Assembly (NCBI RefSeq): GCF_018332655.1
Contig: NZ_BOQL01000014.1
Location: forward strand, 124,001-188,000
Reading direction: 5' to 3'
DNA from: Actinoplanes auranticolor
GTDB taxonomy: Bacteria > Actinomycetota > Actinomycetes > Mycobacteriales > Micromonosporaceae
Length of the DNA: 64,000 nucleotides
The translations under genes and the position numbers were made by a program. Shown here one piece after another: positions 15,653 through 23,592 of this stretch. Positions within the stretch are counted from its first letter, which is position 1. The number at the start of each line of letters is the position of its first letter. Below the pieces are notes generated by a model. The model had not been told where the DNA came from. It did no database searches and saw nothing but the letters and a program-made list of their open reading frames with translations.

Positions 15653-16835
15653 CGATCGTGGTGTAGGCGACGGTGTGCACCTTGCCGGCGACCTGGAAGT
15701 CGAAGAACATCCGGTAGCGGCCGGGGCCGGGCGCGGCGAGCCAGAACTTGACGGCCCCGTCGACAGGCTGCGGCTCCGGGTGGACGTGCACGTAGCCGAC
15801 ATCACCCTCGCGCAGCACGACCAGATGACCGAAGGCGCCCAGGTACGGCTCCAGCGTCGCCGGCTTGCCGTCCGGGCCGGTGACTGTCATCAGCAGCGGC
15901 TGGGTTGCGGTCGTCTGGGGCGTACCGGCGTACGAGACGACGAAGCCGTCCGCAGCGGCCCGGGTGACCGGCGCGGGAAGAGCAACCGGCCGGTAGTCGC
16001 CGGCGACCGTCAGGTCGACGCCGAGCGTGACGGGCGTCGGTCGGCCGCCGACGACCGCGGTGAAGTCGGCGATCGCCCGGTAACTGCCGGGGGCGGCGAG
16101 GGCGAGATCGACACTCCAGGTGCCGTCCGGCGCCATCGTGGGGTGCAGGTGCTGGAAGCCGGTGAGGTCCCGCCGGACGAGAACGAAGTGCAACGGCTTG
16201 TCGTGCACGACGGCGTAGGTGGTGATCGGCGCGCCACCGGGCCCGGTGATCCGGAACCGGTACGGCTGCGACGGGCCGGCCTTGAGCGAGGTGCCCTCGG
16301 GCACGAGGGTGAGCCCGGCGCTTGTGACTGCCAGTCCGCCGACGCCTCCTGCTGCTGCCGCTCCGGGCGCGGCCACCTGGGCGACCGTGCCGTCAGTGCT
16401 GTGCTGGTGCGGCACGGTCCCGGTGTCGTCGTGCGGCGCGGCTGCCTCGGCCGCGCTCTGGGCCTTGGCGTCGGAGGTCGCGGCCGGCGTTGCTTGCACG
16501 CGCTCGGCGGAGGTGTTCAGGCGGCCGATGCCGTAGCCCGCGAAGAGGACAAGGATGAGGACCGCAGCAGAGGCAGCGAGCCGGAAACTGGCCTGATCGG
16601 GCTTCGGCTCGCCGGCCTGCCCGTCCGCCAGCTCGCCGTCCTGCTCACGGACCGTTCCTCCGGCCTGCGCGTCCGCCAGCTCGCCGTCCTGCTCAGGGAC
16701 CGTTCCTCCGGCCTGCCCGTCCGCCAGCTTCGAGCCCGGGTCTCCGGCCCGCCCGTCGGTTTGCACACCCTCCCGCTCCCGGCCGGAGTGTCCGGAGCGG
16801 TCAGGAGCCTGCCTGTCGGCCTGCTCGTCAGGCAT
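15645..16835 (-). CDS. Membrane-anchored His-rich protein of copper module
   Basis: 396 residues; ATG at 16835 overlaps the copZ stop by 8 bases. N-terminal about 75 residues are hydrophilic and contain 16-residue repeats (LADGQAGGTVPEQDGE). One membrane segment follows (LAASAAVLILVLFAGYGIG), then an extracytoplasmic part with two beta-sandwich-like sections: one carrying FQHLHPTMAPDGTW and one carrying HLVVLREGDVGYVHVHPEPQP. The His-containing strands and the csoR-copZ context suggest extracytoplasmic copper binding (inference). Similar proteins are found beside CopZ in actinomycetes, but I know of no experimentally defined role. Confidence 0.7.
   Translation of the reverse strand: MPDEQADRQAPDRSGHSGREREGVQTDGRAGDPGSKLADGQAGGTVPEQDGELADAQAGGTVREQDGELADGQAGEPKPDQASFRLAASAAVLILVLFAGYGIGRLNTSAERVQATPAATSDAKAQSAAEAAAPHDDTGTVPHQHSTDGTVAQVAAPGAAAAGGVGGLAVTSAGLTLVPEGTSLKAGPSQPYRFRITGPGGAPITTYAVVHDKPLHFVLVRRDLTGFQHLHPTMAPDGTWSVDLALAAPGSYRAIADFTAVVGGRPTPVTLGVDLTVAGDYRPVALPAPVTRAAADGFVVSYAGTPQTTATQPLLMTVTGPDGKPATLEPYLGAFGHLVVLREGDVGYVHVHPEPQPVDGAVKFWLAAPGPGRYRMFFDFQVAGKVHTVAYTTIVR
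16614..16728 (-). repeat. 48-bp in-frame tandem repeat (2.4 copies)
   Basis: Units 16614-16661 and 16662-16709 differ at only two bases; a 19-base partial copy follows to 16728. They encode the 16-residue repeats of the copper-module membrane protein. Near identity at DNA level indicates recent slippage or expansion. Confidence 0.95.
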
Positions 16836-17040
16836 CGGCAAGCTCGTAGCCGGCCTCATCGACGGCAGCGCGGACCTCGTCGGCGGCGAGCGGAGCCGCA
16901 CTGGTCACAGTGACGGCGCCGGAGGCGAGGTCGACCTGCACGGCGTCGACGCCGGGGAGCTCGGAGATCTCGCTGGTCACGGCCTGCACGCAGTGGGCAC
17001 AGGTCATCCCGGTCACGGTGTAGGTGCTGGTGACAGACAT
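16828..17040 (-). CDS. copZ: Copper chaperone, heavy-metal-associated domain
   Basis: 70 residues, single HMA ferredoxin-like domain: TYTVTGMTCAHCVQAVTSEI carries the CxxC copper-binding motif, followed by the typical VQVDLASGAVTV strand and VRAAVDEAGYEL. Delivers Cu(I) to an exporter or regulator in the cytoplasm. Starts at the ATG 17040 with AGGAAGG upstream; lies 90 bases after csoR on the same strand. No P-type ATPase is present in the window, so the partner must be elsewhere. Confidence 0.92.
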   Translation of the reverse strand: MSVTSTYTVTGMTCAHCVQAVTSEISELPGVDAVQVDLASGAVTVTSAAPLAADEVRAAVDEAGYELADA

Positions 17041-17130
17041 GGTCTTCCTTCCTCGGGCCACCTCGGCCCAACTCTCTTCCGCGGTCACCCGTGCGGTGCC
17101 CTGAGCCGCTCCGGTGCCATCAAACTCAGG

Positions 17131-17436
17131 TCAGGAGCGAACCAGCCGGGCGATGGCGTCCGACGCCTCTTTGACCTTGGCACTCGGGTCACCGGCGCGG
17201 GCAGCGTCGACAACGCAGTGGGCGAGGTGATCCTCGAGCAGACCGACCGCGACGGCGTGCAGCGCACTCTTCGCCGCGGAGATCTGGGTCAGGACATCGA
17301 TGCAGTACGTGTCCTCGTCGACCATCCGCTGCAGGCCGCGGATCTGGCCCTCGATGCGGCGAAGGCGGCCGAGCAGGGCAGCCTTGTCGCCGGAGTACCC
17401 GTGCGGTCCGGGATGTTCCTCGTGGTCGGTGGTCAT
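17131..17436 (-). CDS. csoR: CsoR-type copper-sensing repressor
   Basis: 101 residues, all-helical DUF156/CsoR fold. The Cu(I) ligand set C-H-C is present: Cys in DEDTYCIDVL and His/Cys in EDHLAHCVVDAA; RRIEGQIRGLQRMV is the typical N-terminal helix. Cu(I) binding releases DNA, inducing the module. Start taken at ATG 17436; the operator candidate is 11 bases upstream. First gene of csoR-copZ-membrane protein. Confidence 0.93.
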   Translation of the reverse strand: MTTDHEEHPGPHGYSGDKAALLGRLRRIEGQIRGLQRMVDEDTYCIDVLTQISAAKSALHAVAVGLLEDHLAHCVVDAARAGDPSAKVKEASDAIARLVRS

Positions 17437-17446
17437 GCCACCCACA

Positions 17447-17463
17447 ATACCCCCCACCCGTAT
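17447..17463 (-). promoter_or_regulatory. Probable CsoR operator
   Basis: ATAC-CCCCCACCC-GTAT: short inverted ends flanking a C-rich (minus strand G-rich) core, the general architecture of CsoR sites (TAC/GTA ends around a G/C tract). Placed immediately before csoR. Confidence 0.65.
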
Positions 17464-17976
17464 CTCCAAGGGTGCGCTGCCGGGCGTGGCTTTTGTCTCT
17501 TTTCGGCACGACGACCGAGATCTCCGTCGTCCTGACGATCATTGTCCCGCTCGGCTCAGCACGGGCTGCGGCGGCCTCGCCTTCCTGCGGCCTCCCAGCG
17601 GCGGACCGCTTGGTCGAAGCCCTCGGTGACAGATCAGGCGTCCCGGCCTGCCTGGACGCGGGCGGGTCACAAGGACACCAGCGGGCGAGGCGTGCCGGCT
17701 ACTGCGGCGCGGCGGCGTCGGCGCGCAGGTATCGCGGGCGGCGCGCGGCGGCACGGGCGGCGCAGGTACCGGGGGCAGCGCGCGGCGGCACGGGCGGCGC
17801 GCCTCTTGGACGCAGAGCGGCCACAGCATGGCGCCTCCAAGCAGGCCGCCCGGCGGCGCAGCGGCGCAGCGGCGCAGCGGCCCCAAGCAAGGTTCAGCCG
17901 ACCACCGCCGGAGTAACTCGAGTTCAGCCGGCCACTGCCAGCAGCAGAGTGAGGCAGCCACACCGCCAAGCTTGGG
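17464..17976. other. Geneless GC-rich repetitive stretch
   Basis: About 510 bases between csoR (divergent side) and the recQ stop with no convincing gene. It contains a roughly 37-base direct duplication at about 17724-17800 (GCGCGCGGCGGCACGGGCGG twice, each near AGGTAYC) and a run of GCAGCGGC units near 17857-17882. All open frames through it are Arg/Ala/Pro-rich and unlike proteins. It may hold the csoR promoter at its left end. Confidence 0.6.
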
Positions 17977-20133
17977 TCAGCCAGCCACCGCCAGCGCAAG
18001 AGGAAGGACACCCGGCGCGCCGGCCTGGCGAAGAGCTCGGCCCGCCAGGACCATCGTCCAACCGGAGTCCGACATGTCGTCCACCAGCAGCACCGGGCCG
18101 TGCAGATCCCGGAGCGCCTCCGCCATCTCCGGCGGCACCGCAAAAGCATCGTGCAGGGCGAGAACTCGCTGAGCGCTGTTTCCCCGCGGTCCGCTGTCGC
18201 CCGCGTGGGTGGAAGTCAGCGTCCCGAGCAGGGGCAGCCTCCCCACTGCCGCGATCCGCTCGGCGAGGCTGTCCACCAGCTTCGGCCGGCGGTGGGAGCC
18301 CACCGAGACCACCGCCGCCGGGCGCTGCGCCCAAGCGTCCTGGCCGTGGGCCCAGCCCTTCAAGACCTCGACCACGGCAGCCACCATCTCCTCCGGGATC
18401 GCGCTGTCCGCCGCTTCCGGCCCCACCAGGGCGCGTAGCCGGTCACCCCACCCGAGGTCGGACAGGCGTCCCACGGCACGGCCCGGCAGGATCTGCTCGC
18501 TCGGGCCGATCTTGCCCTTCAGCGGGACACCGACGGTGGCGAGGCCGGTGGGCCACATCTTCTTCGGCGAGATCTCCACACCCGCGTGGCCGAGGAAGGT
18601 CTGTGCCGCGGCCAGCGCCTCGGCCGACACCTCGGCGTCGAAGAGAGGATCGGCGCAGTTGTCGCAGCGGCCGCACGGCGTGGCTTCGGGATCGTCGAGA
18701 CAGCGGCGCAGGAACTCCATCCGGCAAGCCGTCGTACCGGCGTACTCGATCATGGTTTTCTGCTCGGCGGTCCTCGCCTCCGCGACCCGGCGCAGGCGCG
18801 CCGTGTCGTAGGTCCAGGGTTCGCCGGTGGCGAGCCAGCCGCCGCGCGTGCGGCGGACCGCGCCGTCCACGTCGAGGACCTTGAGCATGAGCTCCAGGCG
18901 GGTGCGGCGGAGGTCGACGATCGGCTCCAGTGCGGGCGTCGACAGTGGGCGGTCGGGCGACAGCGCGTCGAGCACTGTGCGCACCTGCTCCTCCGGCGGG
19001 AACGCGAGAGAGGCGAAGTACCGCCAGATCGCGACGTCCTCCGGCCCCGGGAGCAGGATGACCTCAGCGTGCTCCACCGCCCGGCCCGCGCGACCGACCT
19101 GCTGGTAGTACGCGATCGGTGACGGCGGCGCGCCGAGGTGCACGACGAATCCCAGGTCAGGCTTGTCGAAGCCCATGCCCAGCGCGGACGTGGCCACCAG
19201 AGCCTTGATCTTGTTGTCCAGCAGATCCTGCTCGGCGGCGCGACGGGCGGAGTCCTCGACCTGGCCCGTGTACGACGCGACAGCGAAGCCCCGGGAGCGC
19301 AGGAACTCGGCGGTCTCCGTGGCCGCGGCGACCGTCAGCGTGTAGACGATGCCGGAGCCGGGCAGCCGGTCCAGGTGATCCGCGAGCCAGGCCAGCCGGT
19401 GCGCCGGGTTCGGCAGCTCCAGCGCGGCCAGCCGCAGCGAATCCCGCTCCAGCGAGCCGCGCAGCACGAGCGCGTCCCCGAGCTGCTCAGCGACGTCGGC
19501 GGTCACCCGTGAATTCGCGGTGGCGGTGGTCGCGAGAACGGGGGTGAGGCCGGGCAGGCCGGCCAGGAACGTGCGCAGCCGCCGGTAGTCGGGGCGGAAG
19601 TCGTGACCCCAGTCGGAGACACAGTGCGCCTCGTCCACCACCAGCAGGCCGGTGCTCGCGGCCAGGCCGGGCAGCACGTTGTCGCGGAAGTCGGGGTTGT
19701 TGAGCCGCTCGGGGCTGATCAGCAGGACGTCGACCTCGCCGGCGCGGATCTCGGCGGTGATCTCACTCCACTCGTCGAGATTGGCCGAGTTGATCGTGCG
19801 GGCGCGGATGCCGGCCCTGGCGGCCGCCTCGACCTGGTTGCGCATGAGGGCGAGCAGGGGCGAGACGATGACCGTCGGCCCAGCCGGCGGATCGCCGGGC
19901 TCGGCGGTGATGCCGTCGCGCAGCAGGGCGGTGGCCACGAAGTACACAGCCGATTTGCCCCATCCGGTGCGCTGCACACAGAGCACGCGCCGGCGATCGA
20001 CCACGAGCGCCTCGATGGCCCGCCACTGATCCTCTCGCAGCACCGCGTGCTCACCGGCGAGCCGGCGCAACACCTCCTCGGCGCACTCGCGCACTGCCAC
20101 CCGCTCGACTTCGCTCACTGCTGACCGCGTCAT
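17977..20133 (-). CDS. RecQ-family DNA helicase fused to a phosphoribosyltransferase-like domain
   Basis: 718 residues from the ATG at 20133. Helicase domain 1: REDQWRAIEALV, QRTGWGKSAVYF (Walker A, with W in place of the usual S), VVDEAHCVSDWGHDFRPDY (DEAH plus the RecQ aromatic loop). Domain 2: ATSALGMGFDKPD, QQVGRAGR. Zinc module: CRMEFLRRCL then CGRCDNC. Instead of an HRDC domain, the C-terminal about 130 residues hold a phosphoribosyltransferase-like fold: PAAVVSVGS, and the PRPP-loop VLLVDDMSDSGWTM. 3'-5' unwinding in repair is the likely activity; the role of the extra domain is unknown. The gene stands alone on its strand. Confidence 0.88.
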   Translation of the reverse strand: MTRSAVSEVERVAVRECAEEVLRRLAGEHAVLREDQWRAIEALVVDRRRVLCVQRTGWGKSAVYFVATALLRDGITAEPGDPPAGPTVIVSPLLALMRNQVEAAARAGIRARTINSANLDEWSEITAEIRAGEVDVLLISPERLNNPDFRDNVLPGLAASTGLLVVDEAHCVSDWGHDFRPDYRRLRTFLAGLPGLTPVLATTATANSRVTADVAEQLGDALVLRGSLERDSLRLAALELPNPAHRLAWLADHLDRLPGSGIVYTLTVAAATETAEFLRSRGFAVASYTGQVEDSARRAAEQDLLDNKIKALVATSALGMGFDKPDLGFVVHLGAPPSPIAYYQQVGRAGRAVEHAEVILLPGPEDVAIWRYFASLAFPPEEQVRTVLDALSPDRPLSTPALEPIVDLRRTRLELMLKVLDVDGAVRRTRGGWLATGEPWTYDTARLRRVAEARTAEQKTMIEYAGTTACRMEFLRRCLDDPEATPCGRCDNCADPLFDAEVSAEALAAAQTFLGHAGVEISPKKMWPTGLATVGVPLKGKIGPSEQILPGRAVGRLSDLGWGDRLRALVGPEAADSAIPEEMVAAVVEVLKGWAHGQDAWAQRPAAVVSVGSHRRPKLVDSLAERIAAVGRLPLLGTLTSTHAGDSGPRGNSAQRVLALHDAFAVPPEMAEALRDLHGPVLLVDDMSDSGWTMVLAGRALRQAGAPGVLPLALAVAG

Positions 20134-20261
20134 CTCCACCACGCCAGCATGTCTACCAGCCGGCACCGACAAGACCCGGGTTATCCACAGGCTCGGCCTC
20201 GCAGCCTCGTTGTCCACAGGCCGGCGATTGCCCGAGCGCTCGGGCCTCGTGCGCTGACACC

Positions 20262-20618
20262 ATGGACCGCATGCGAGAGAGGCTCCGAAAGCTGCACGTC
20301 GACGGCCGGGAGTTCGCCTGGAAGGCGGAGATCCGGTCGGCGCCGGGCACAGACGGCCGACGGCACCGGTACATCCGGGTCCGCGTGTGGGGCGCGGGCA
20401 AGAACAGCTGCGTCCTGCAAGCCGACATGACGGAGTTGCCCGTTCCGGCGACGTCGGAGGAGACGACGTACGCCTACCCCAGCGCGGCCATCGTGCGCCT
20501 GCTGGTCTCCTGGGGGCTGGAGGCCGGCTGGACGCCCGACAAGGTGGGCGGAGCTTTCCGGGTGAGCTCCACTGCCGGCCCGTCCCTGCCCGGGCTGGGC
20601 CTGGTCGACCTGCCCTGA
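20262..20618 (+). CDS. Hypothetical protein, 118 residues
   Basis: Not recognised. Basic N-terminus (MDRMRERLRKLHVDGREFAWKAEI) followed by predicted beta strands (RYIRVRVWGAG, SCVLQADM) and a conserved-looking C-terminal helix-strand (SAAIVRLLVSWGLEAGWTPDKVGGAFRVS). No signal or membrane segment. Codon use (G/C in third position) is that of a real gene. It is divergent from recQ across about 130 bases containing short A/T-containing promoter-like sequence. Confidence 0.65.
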   Translation: MDRMRERLRKLHVDGREFAWKAEIRSAPGTDGRRHRYIRVRVWGAGKNSCVLQADMTELPVPATSEETTYAYPSAAIVRLLVSWGLEAGWTPDKVGGAFRVSSTAGPSLPGLGLVDLP

Positions 20619-20629
20619 CCCCGCGTTCC

Positions 20630-20658
20630 TTGACAACTTAATTTGTCGGTGGCAGCGT
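20630..20658 (+). promoter_or_regulatory. Promoter with overlapping palindrome
   Basis: TTGACA (20630-20635) is a perfect -35 box; a weak -10 (CAGCGT) lies at 20653-20658, eight bases before the ATG at 20666, which would make a leaderless mRNA. GACAA (20632-20636) and TTGTC (20643-20647) form an inverted repeat around CTTAAT, an A/T-rich island in GC-rich DNA, possibly an operator. Confidence 0.5.
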
Positions 20659-20665
20659 GAGCCGC

Positions 20666-21067
20666 ATGACGAAGACGATCGCCGAGAAGTTGCAGATCAA
20701 GCCGCACACCACGGTGTGGCTTTCGCATGCGGCGCACCTGCCTCTGCTGACGCCGATGCCCGAGGGCGTACGGGAGAGCGACGCACTCGCGGCGGCCAGC
20801 ACCGCAGTGTTGTTCGCGGACGATGCGGCGAGCGCGCGCAAGCTGCTCGAGGAGCACGCCGACGATCTCGCCAAGCCCGCGGTGCTGTGGATCGCCTACC
20901 CGAAGGGCAACAAGGCGGACATCAACCGCGACACGCTCTGGCCGATCGTGGCGGACTTCGACCTGCGACCGAACGGCCAGGTGGCGATCGACGAACGCTG
21001 GTCGGCGCTGCGGTTCCGGCCGAACAGGCCCGGTGAGGGCCGGTTCACCGGTGGAGCCGCGAAGTAG
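20666..21067 (+). CDS. DUF3052-like small protein
   Basis: 133 residues (ATG 20666; GTG 20657 is possible). Pattern: AEKLQIKPHTTVWLSH, a strand, AVLFADDAASARKLLEEHADDLAKPAVLWIAYPKG, and DTLWPIVADFDLRPNGQVAIDERWSALRFRP. This LW-xxxxK-to-DERWSALRFRP layout is shared with the DUF3052 group of small proteins in which a short Rossmann-like fold ends in a conserved DE.WSALRFR. Function not known. It probably has its own promoter just upstream. Confidence 0.7.
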   Translation: MTKTIAEKLQIKPHTTVWLSHAAHLPLLTPMPEGVRESDALAAASTAVLFADDAASARKLLEEHADDLAKPAVLWIAYPKGNKADINRDTLWPIVADFDLRPNGQVAIDERWSALRFRPNRPGEGRFTGGAAK

Positions 21068-21128
21068 GGGTGGCGCGGAGCCGAGATGCGATCGCTGCCG
21101 GGAGCGATCGGAGGCTACGGTCGCGGCC

Positions 21129-21321
21129 ATGTCCGACAGCGCCGGAACAGCTCGACGGCGATCCGGACCTCACGATCGAGCCCCTCGCGGTACGGGGGAG
21201 GGGCTTCGGGTACTTCTCGTATCCCGCTGCGGCCGACGGGACCGTGCTGCGGGTTGTCGACGTCTACACCGTGCGGGACGGGTTGATCGTCGCCAAGGAC
21301 GTGCTCGGCCAGATCGTCTGA
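21129..21321 (+). pseudogene. Probable remnant of an NTF2/SnoaL-like protein
   Basis: The frame ending at 21321 reads LTIEPLAVRGRGFGYFSYP then VLRVVDVYTVRDGLIVAKDV, which resembles the C-terminal half of SnoaL/NTF2-like proteins (strand - DVYTVRDGLI - strand). The N-terminal half is missing: the only ATG with sensible placement (21129) is in another frame, and the first 28 residues of the open frame from 21070 are Arg-rich and non-family-like. Truncation or frameshift is likely; a short intact gene is the alternative. Confidence 0.4.
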
Positions 21322-21342
21322 ACGAGCTGCGCGGGCGCAGAT

Positions 21343-22068
21343 TCAGCGGCCGAGGACCGTGCCGCCGTTGACGTTGATGATCTGGCCGGTGACGAAGCTG
21401 CCGCCCGGGCCGGCCAGCCAGCGCACCGCCTCAGCGATGTCGTCGGGCACGCCGGCTCGCTTGACCAGCGTCGCGGCTACTCGCTGGGCGTGGCCTTCCT
21501 CGGTCATCCGGCCCGTGAAGAACTCGCTGTCCGTGACGTAGCCGGGGGCGATCACATTCGCGGTGATGCCCTCGGGGCCGAGCTGGGTGGCCAGGTCCAA
21601 GGCGTAGCCGTGCAGGGCTGCCTTGGCCGCCGAGTACGGGCCACCGCCACCACGCTGGGCGGCGATCGAACTGGTCAGGATGATCCGTCCGCCCGGCCGG
21701 CGCAGCAACGGCAGCAGAGCGTCGGTGAGCAGCACCGCGGTCAGGACGTTGGAGTCGAGGTTCGCCCGCCAGCGAGCCGCGAGTCCTTCGGGGGTGGAGT
21801 CGTCGCCTGACACGTACGCGCCCGCGTTGTTGACCAGCACGTCCACCGGGCGGCCGCCGACGGCCTCGACCACCGCGGCGGTCTGGCCGGGAACCGAAAG
21901 GTCGGCGGTGACCGCGGACGCCTGCGGGCCGATCCACTTCACCGCGTCGGCCAGCACGTCGGGACGCCGCCCGATGATGATGACGTCGTAGCCCTCGCCC
22001 GCCAGCATCCCCGCTGTCGCCCGGCCGATTCCCGTGCCGCCCCCGCTGACCACCGCAAGCCTCGCCAT
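21343..22068 (-). CDS. Short-chain dehydrogenase/reductase
   Basis: 241-residue classical SDR: cofactor loop VVSGGGTGIGRA, NNAGAY, catalytic SSIAAQ serine, YSAAK (Tyr/Lys) and C-terminal GQIINVNGG. R/D residues after beta-2 (IIGRRPD) suggest NADP(H). The substrate is not evident; similar proteins are annotated as 3-oxoacyl-ACP reductase-like. Single gene, divergent from trkH. Confidence 0.9.
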   Translation of the reverse strand: MARLAVVSGGGTGIGRATAGMLAGEGYDVIIIGRRPDVLADAVKWIGPQASAVTADLSVPGQTAAVVEAVGGRPVDVLVNNAGAYVSGDDSTPEGLAARWRANLDSNVLTAVLLTDALLPLLRRPGGRIILTSSIAAQRGGGGPYSAAKAALHGYALDLATQLGPEGITANVIAPGYVTDSEFFTGRMTEEGHAQRVAATLVKRAGVPDDIAEAVRWLAGPGGSFVTGQIINVNGGTVLGR

Positions 22069-22251
22069 GCCCCGACTCTAGAGGAGCGAGCACGCCGGAT
22101 GATCGACGCCCGCCCGGGTGCGGGGCCACCAGGCAGGAGAGACTGGGCGGCGCGTCCTCAATTCGGGGCGAAGCCGTTGCCATGTCGCTCTCGATCACGC
22201 ACCCTTTCTGTCGGCCGGTAAGGCAATCTGGATCCAGACGGGGAGGTACGG

Positions 22252-23592
22252 GTGCGGGGTCGTTCGCCGTGGCGGTATCCCGCTCGTATCGTGCCCCTGG
22301 CGTTTCTCGGCGCCATCGCCCTGGGGACCGCGCTCATGATGCTCCCCGCCGCGCGGGCTGAGCCCGGGCACGCGCCCTTCGTGACCGCGTTGTTCACTGC
22401 CACCAGCACTGTCTGTGTCACCGGGCTGACCGTGGTGGACACGCCCACTTACTGGTCCGGTTTCGGCGAGGTCCTGATCACGGTGCTCTCGCAGATCGGC
22501 GGCTTCGGCATCATGACGCTCGCGACGCTGCTCAGCCTGCTGGTGTCGCGCCGGCTCGGTCTGCGTAGCCGGCTCATGGCGCAGGCCGAGAGTTCGGGAC
22601 TGCTCGGCGGCAACGTCGGCGGGGTGCTGATCCGGGTTGCGATCGTCATGTTCGCGACCGAGGCGGTGATCAGCGTCGTGCTGACCCTGCGGTTCTGGTT
22701 GGCGTACGACTATTCGTTCGGCCGCGCCGTGTGGGAGGCCGTCTTCCATGCGGTGCAGGCCTTCAACAACGCGGGCTTCGCGCTCTACCCCGACAGTCTG
22801 GTGCGCTTCGTCGACGACTGGTGGATCTGCATGCCGATCTCACTCGGCGTGCTGGCCGGTTCCATCGGATTCCCGGTGCTCTTCGAGCTGGCACGCGAGT
22901 GGCGTACCCCCGGATTCTGGTCCACCCACACGCGTCTGACGGTCTGGGGCACGCTGCTGCTGGGCTCCGTCGGTTTCCTCGTCTTCCTCATTTTCGAATG
23001 GGGCAACCCGCAGACTCTGGGATCGCTCAGCACACCCACCAAGGTGCTCGCGGCTTTCATGCAGAGCATGATGACCCGCTCAGGCGGGTTGAACAGCATC
23101 AGCCTGGGCGACATGAGCAACGAGACGATCGCCGTCACGAGCGGGCTCATGTTCATCGGCGGCGGCAGCGCGAGCACCGCCGGCGGCATCAAGGTCACCA
23201 CCTTCCTGCTGCTGGCGTACGTGATCTGGGCGGAGATCCGGGGTGAGCCGGACGTGGTGATCCGCAAGCGCCGGATCGCCGAGGAGACCCAGCGACAGGC
23301 GGTCACGGTCGCCCTCCTCGGGGTCGCCCTCGTCTCCGCCGGCACGCTCGGGCTGGTCGGGCTCACCGACGACGTGCCGTTCGACCGCGCCCTGTTCGAG
23401 GTGATCTCGGCTTTCGCCACGGTCGGGCTCAGTACCGGCATCACCGCCGACCTCCCGCCGTCCGCGCAGGTCATGCTTGTGGTCCTGATGTATGTCGGCC
23501 GCATCGGTACGATCGCCGTGGGTACGGCGATCGCGCTGAACACCCGCCGCCGGCTCTACCGCTATCCGGAGGAGCGACCCCTCGTTGGCTGA
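22252..23592 (+). CDS. TrkH/KtrB-family potassium channel subunit
   Basis: 446-residue integral membrane protein from a GTG at 22252 with GGGAGG before it. About eight to ten membrane helices and the four pore loops of the superfamily are visible: STVCVTGLT, AFNNAGF, MTRSGGLNS and FATVGLSTG (each with the selectivity glycine). Moves K+ across the membrane with the cytoplasmic TrkA partner encoded next, with which it overlaps by 8 bases. Confidence 0.94.
   Translation: MRGRSPWRYPARIVPLAFLGAIALGTALMMLPAARAEPGHAPFVTALFTATSTVCVTGLTVVDTPTYWSGFGEVLITVLSQIGGFGIMTLATLLSLLVSRRLGLRSRLMAQAESSGLLGGNVGGVLIRVAIVMFATEAVISVVLTLRFWLAYDYSFGRAVWEAVFHAVQAFNNAGFALYPDSLVRFVDDWWICMPISLGVLAGSIGFPVLFELAREWRTPGFWSTHTRLTVWGTLLLGSVGFLVFLIFEWGNPQTLGSLSTPTKVLAAFMQSMMTRSGGLNSISLGDMSNETIAVTSGLMFIGGGSASTAGGIKVTTFLLLAYVIWAEIRGEPDVVIRKRRIAEETQRQAVTVALLGVALVSAGTLGLVGLTDDVPFDRALFEVISAFATVGLSTGITADLPPSAQVMLVVLMYVGRIGTIAVGTAIALNTRRRLYRYPEERPLVG

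Noticed and set aside
17472..18884. Plus-strand frame of 470 codons through the GC-rich stretch and recQ
   Set aside because: Arg/Pro/Ala-rich, repeat-driven composition; antisense to recQ for most of its length.
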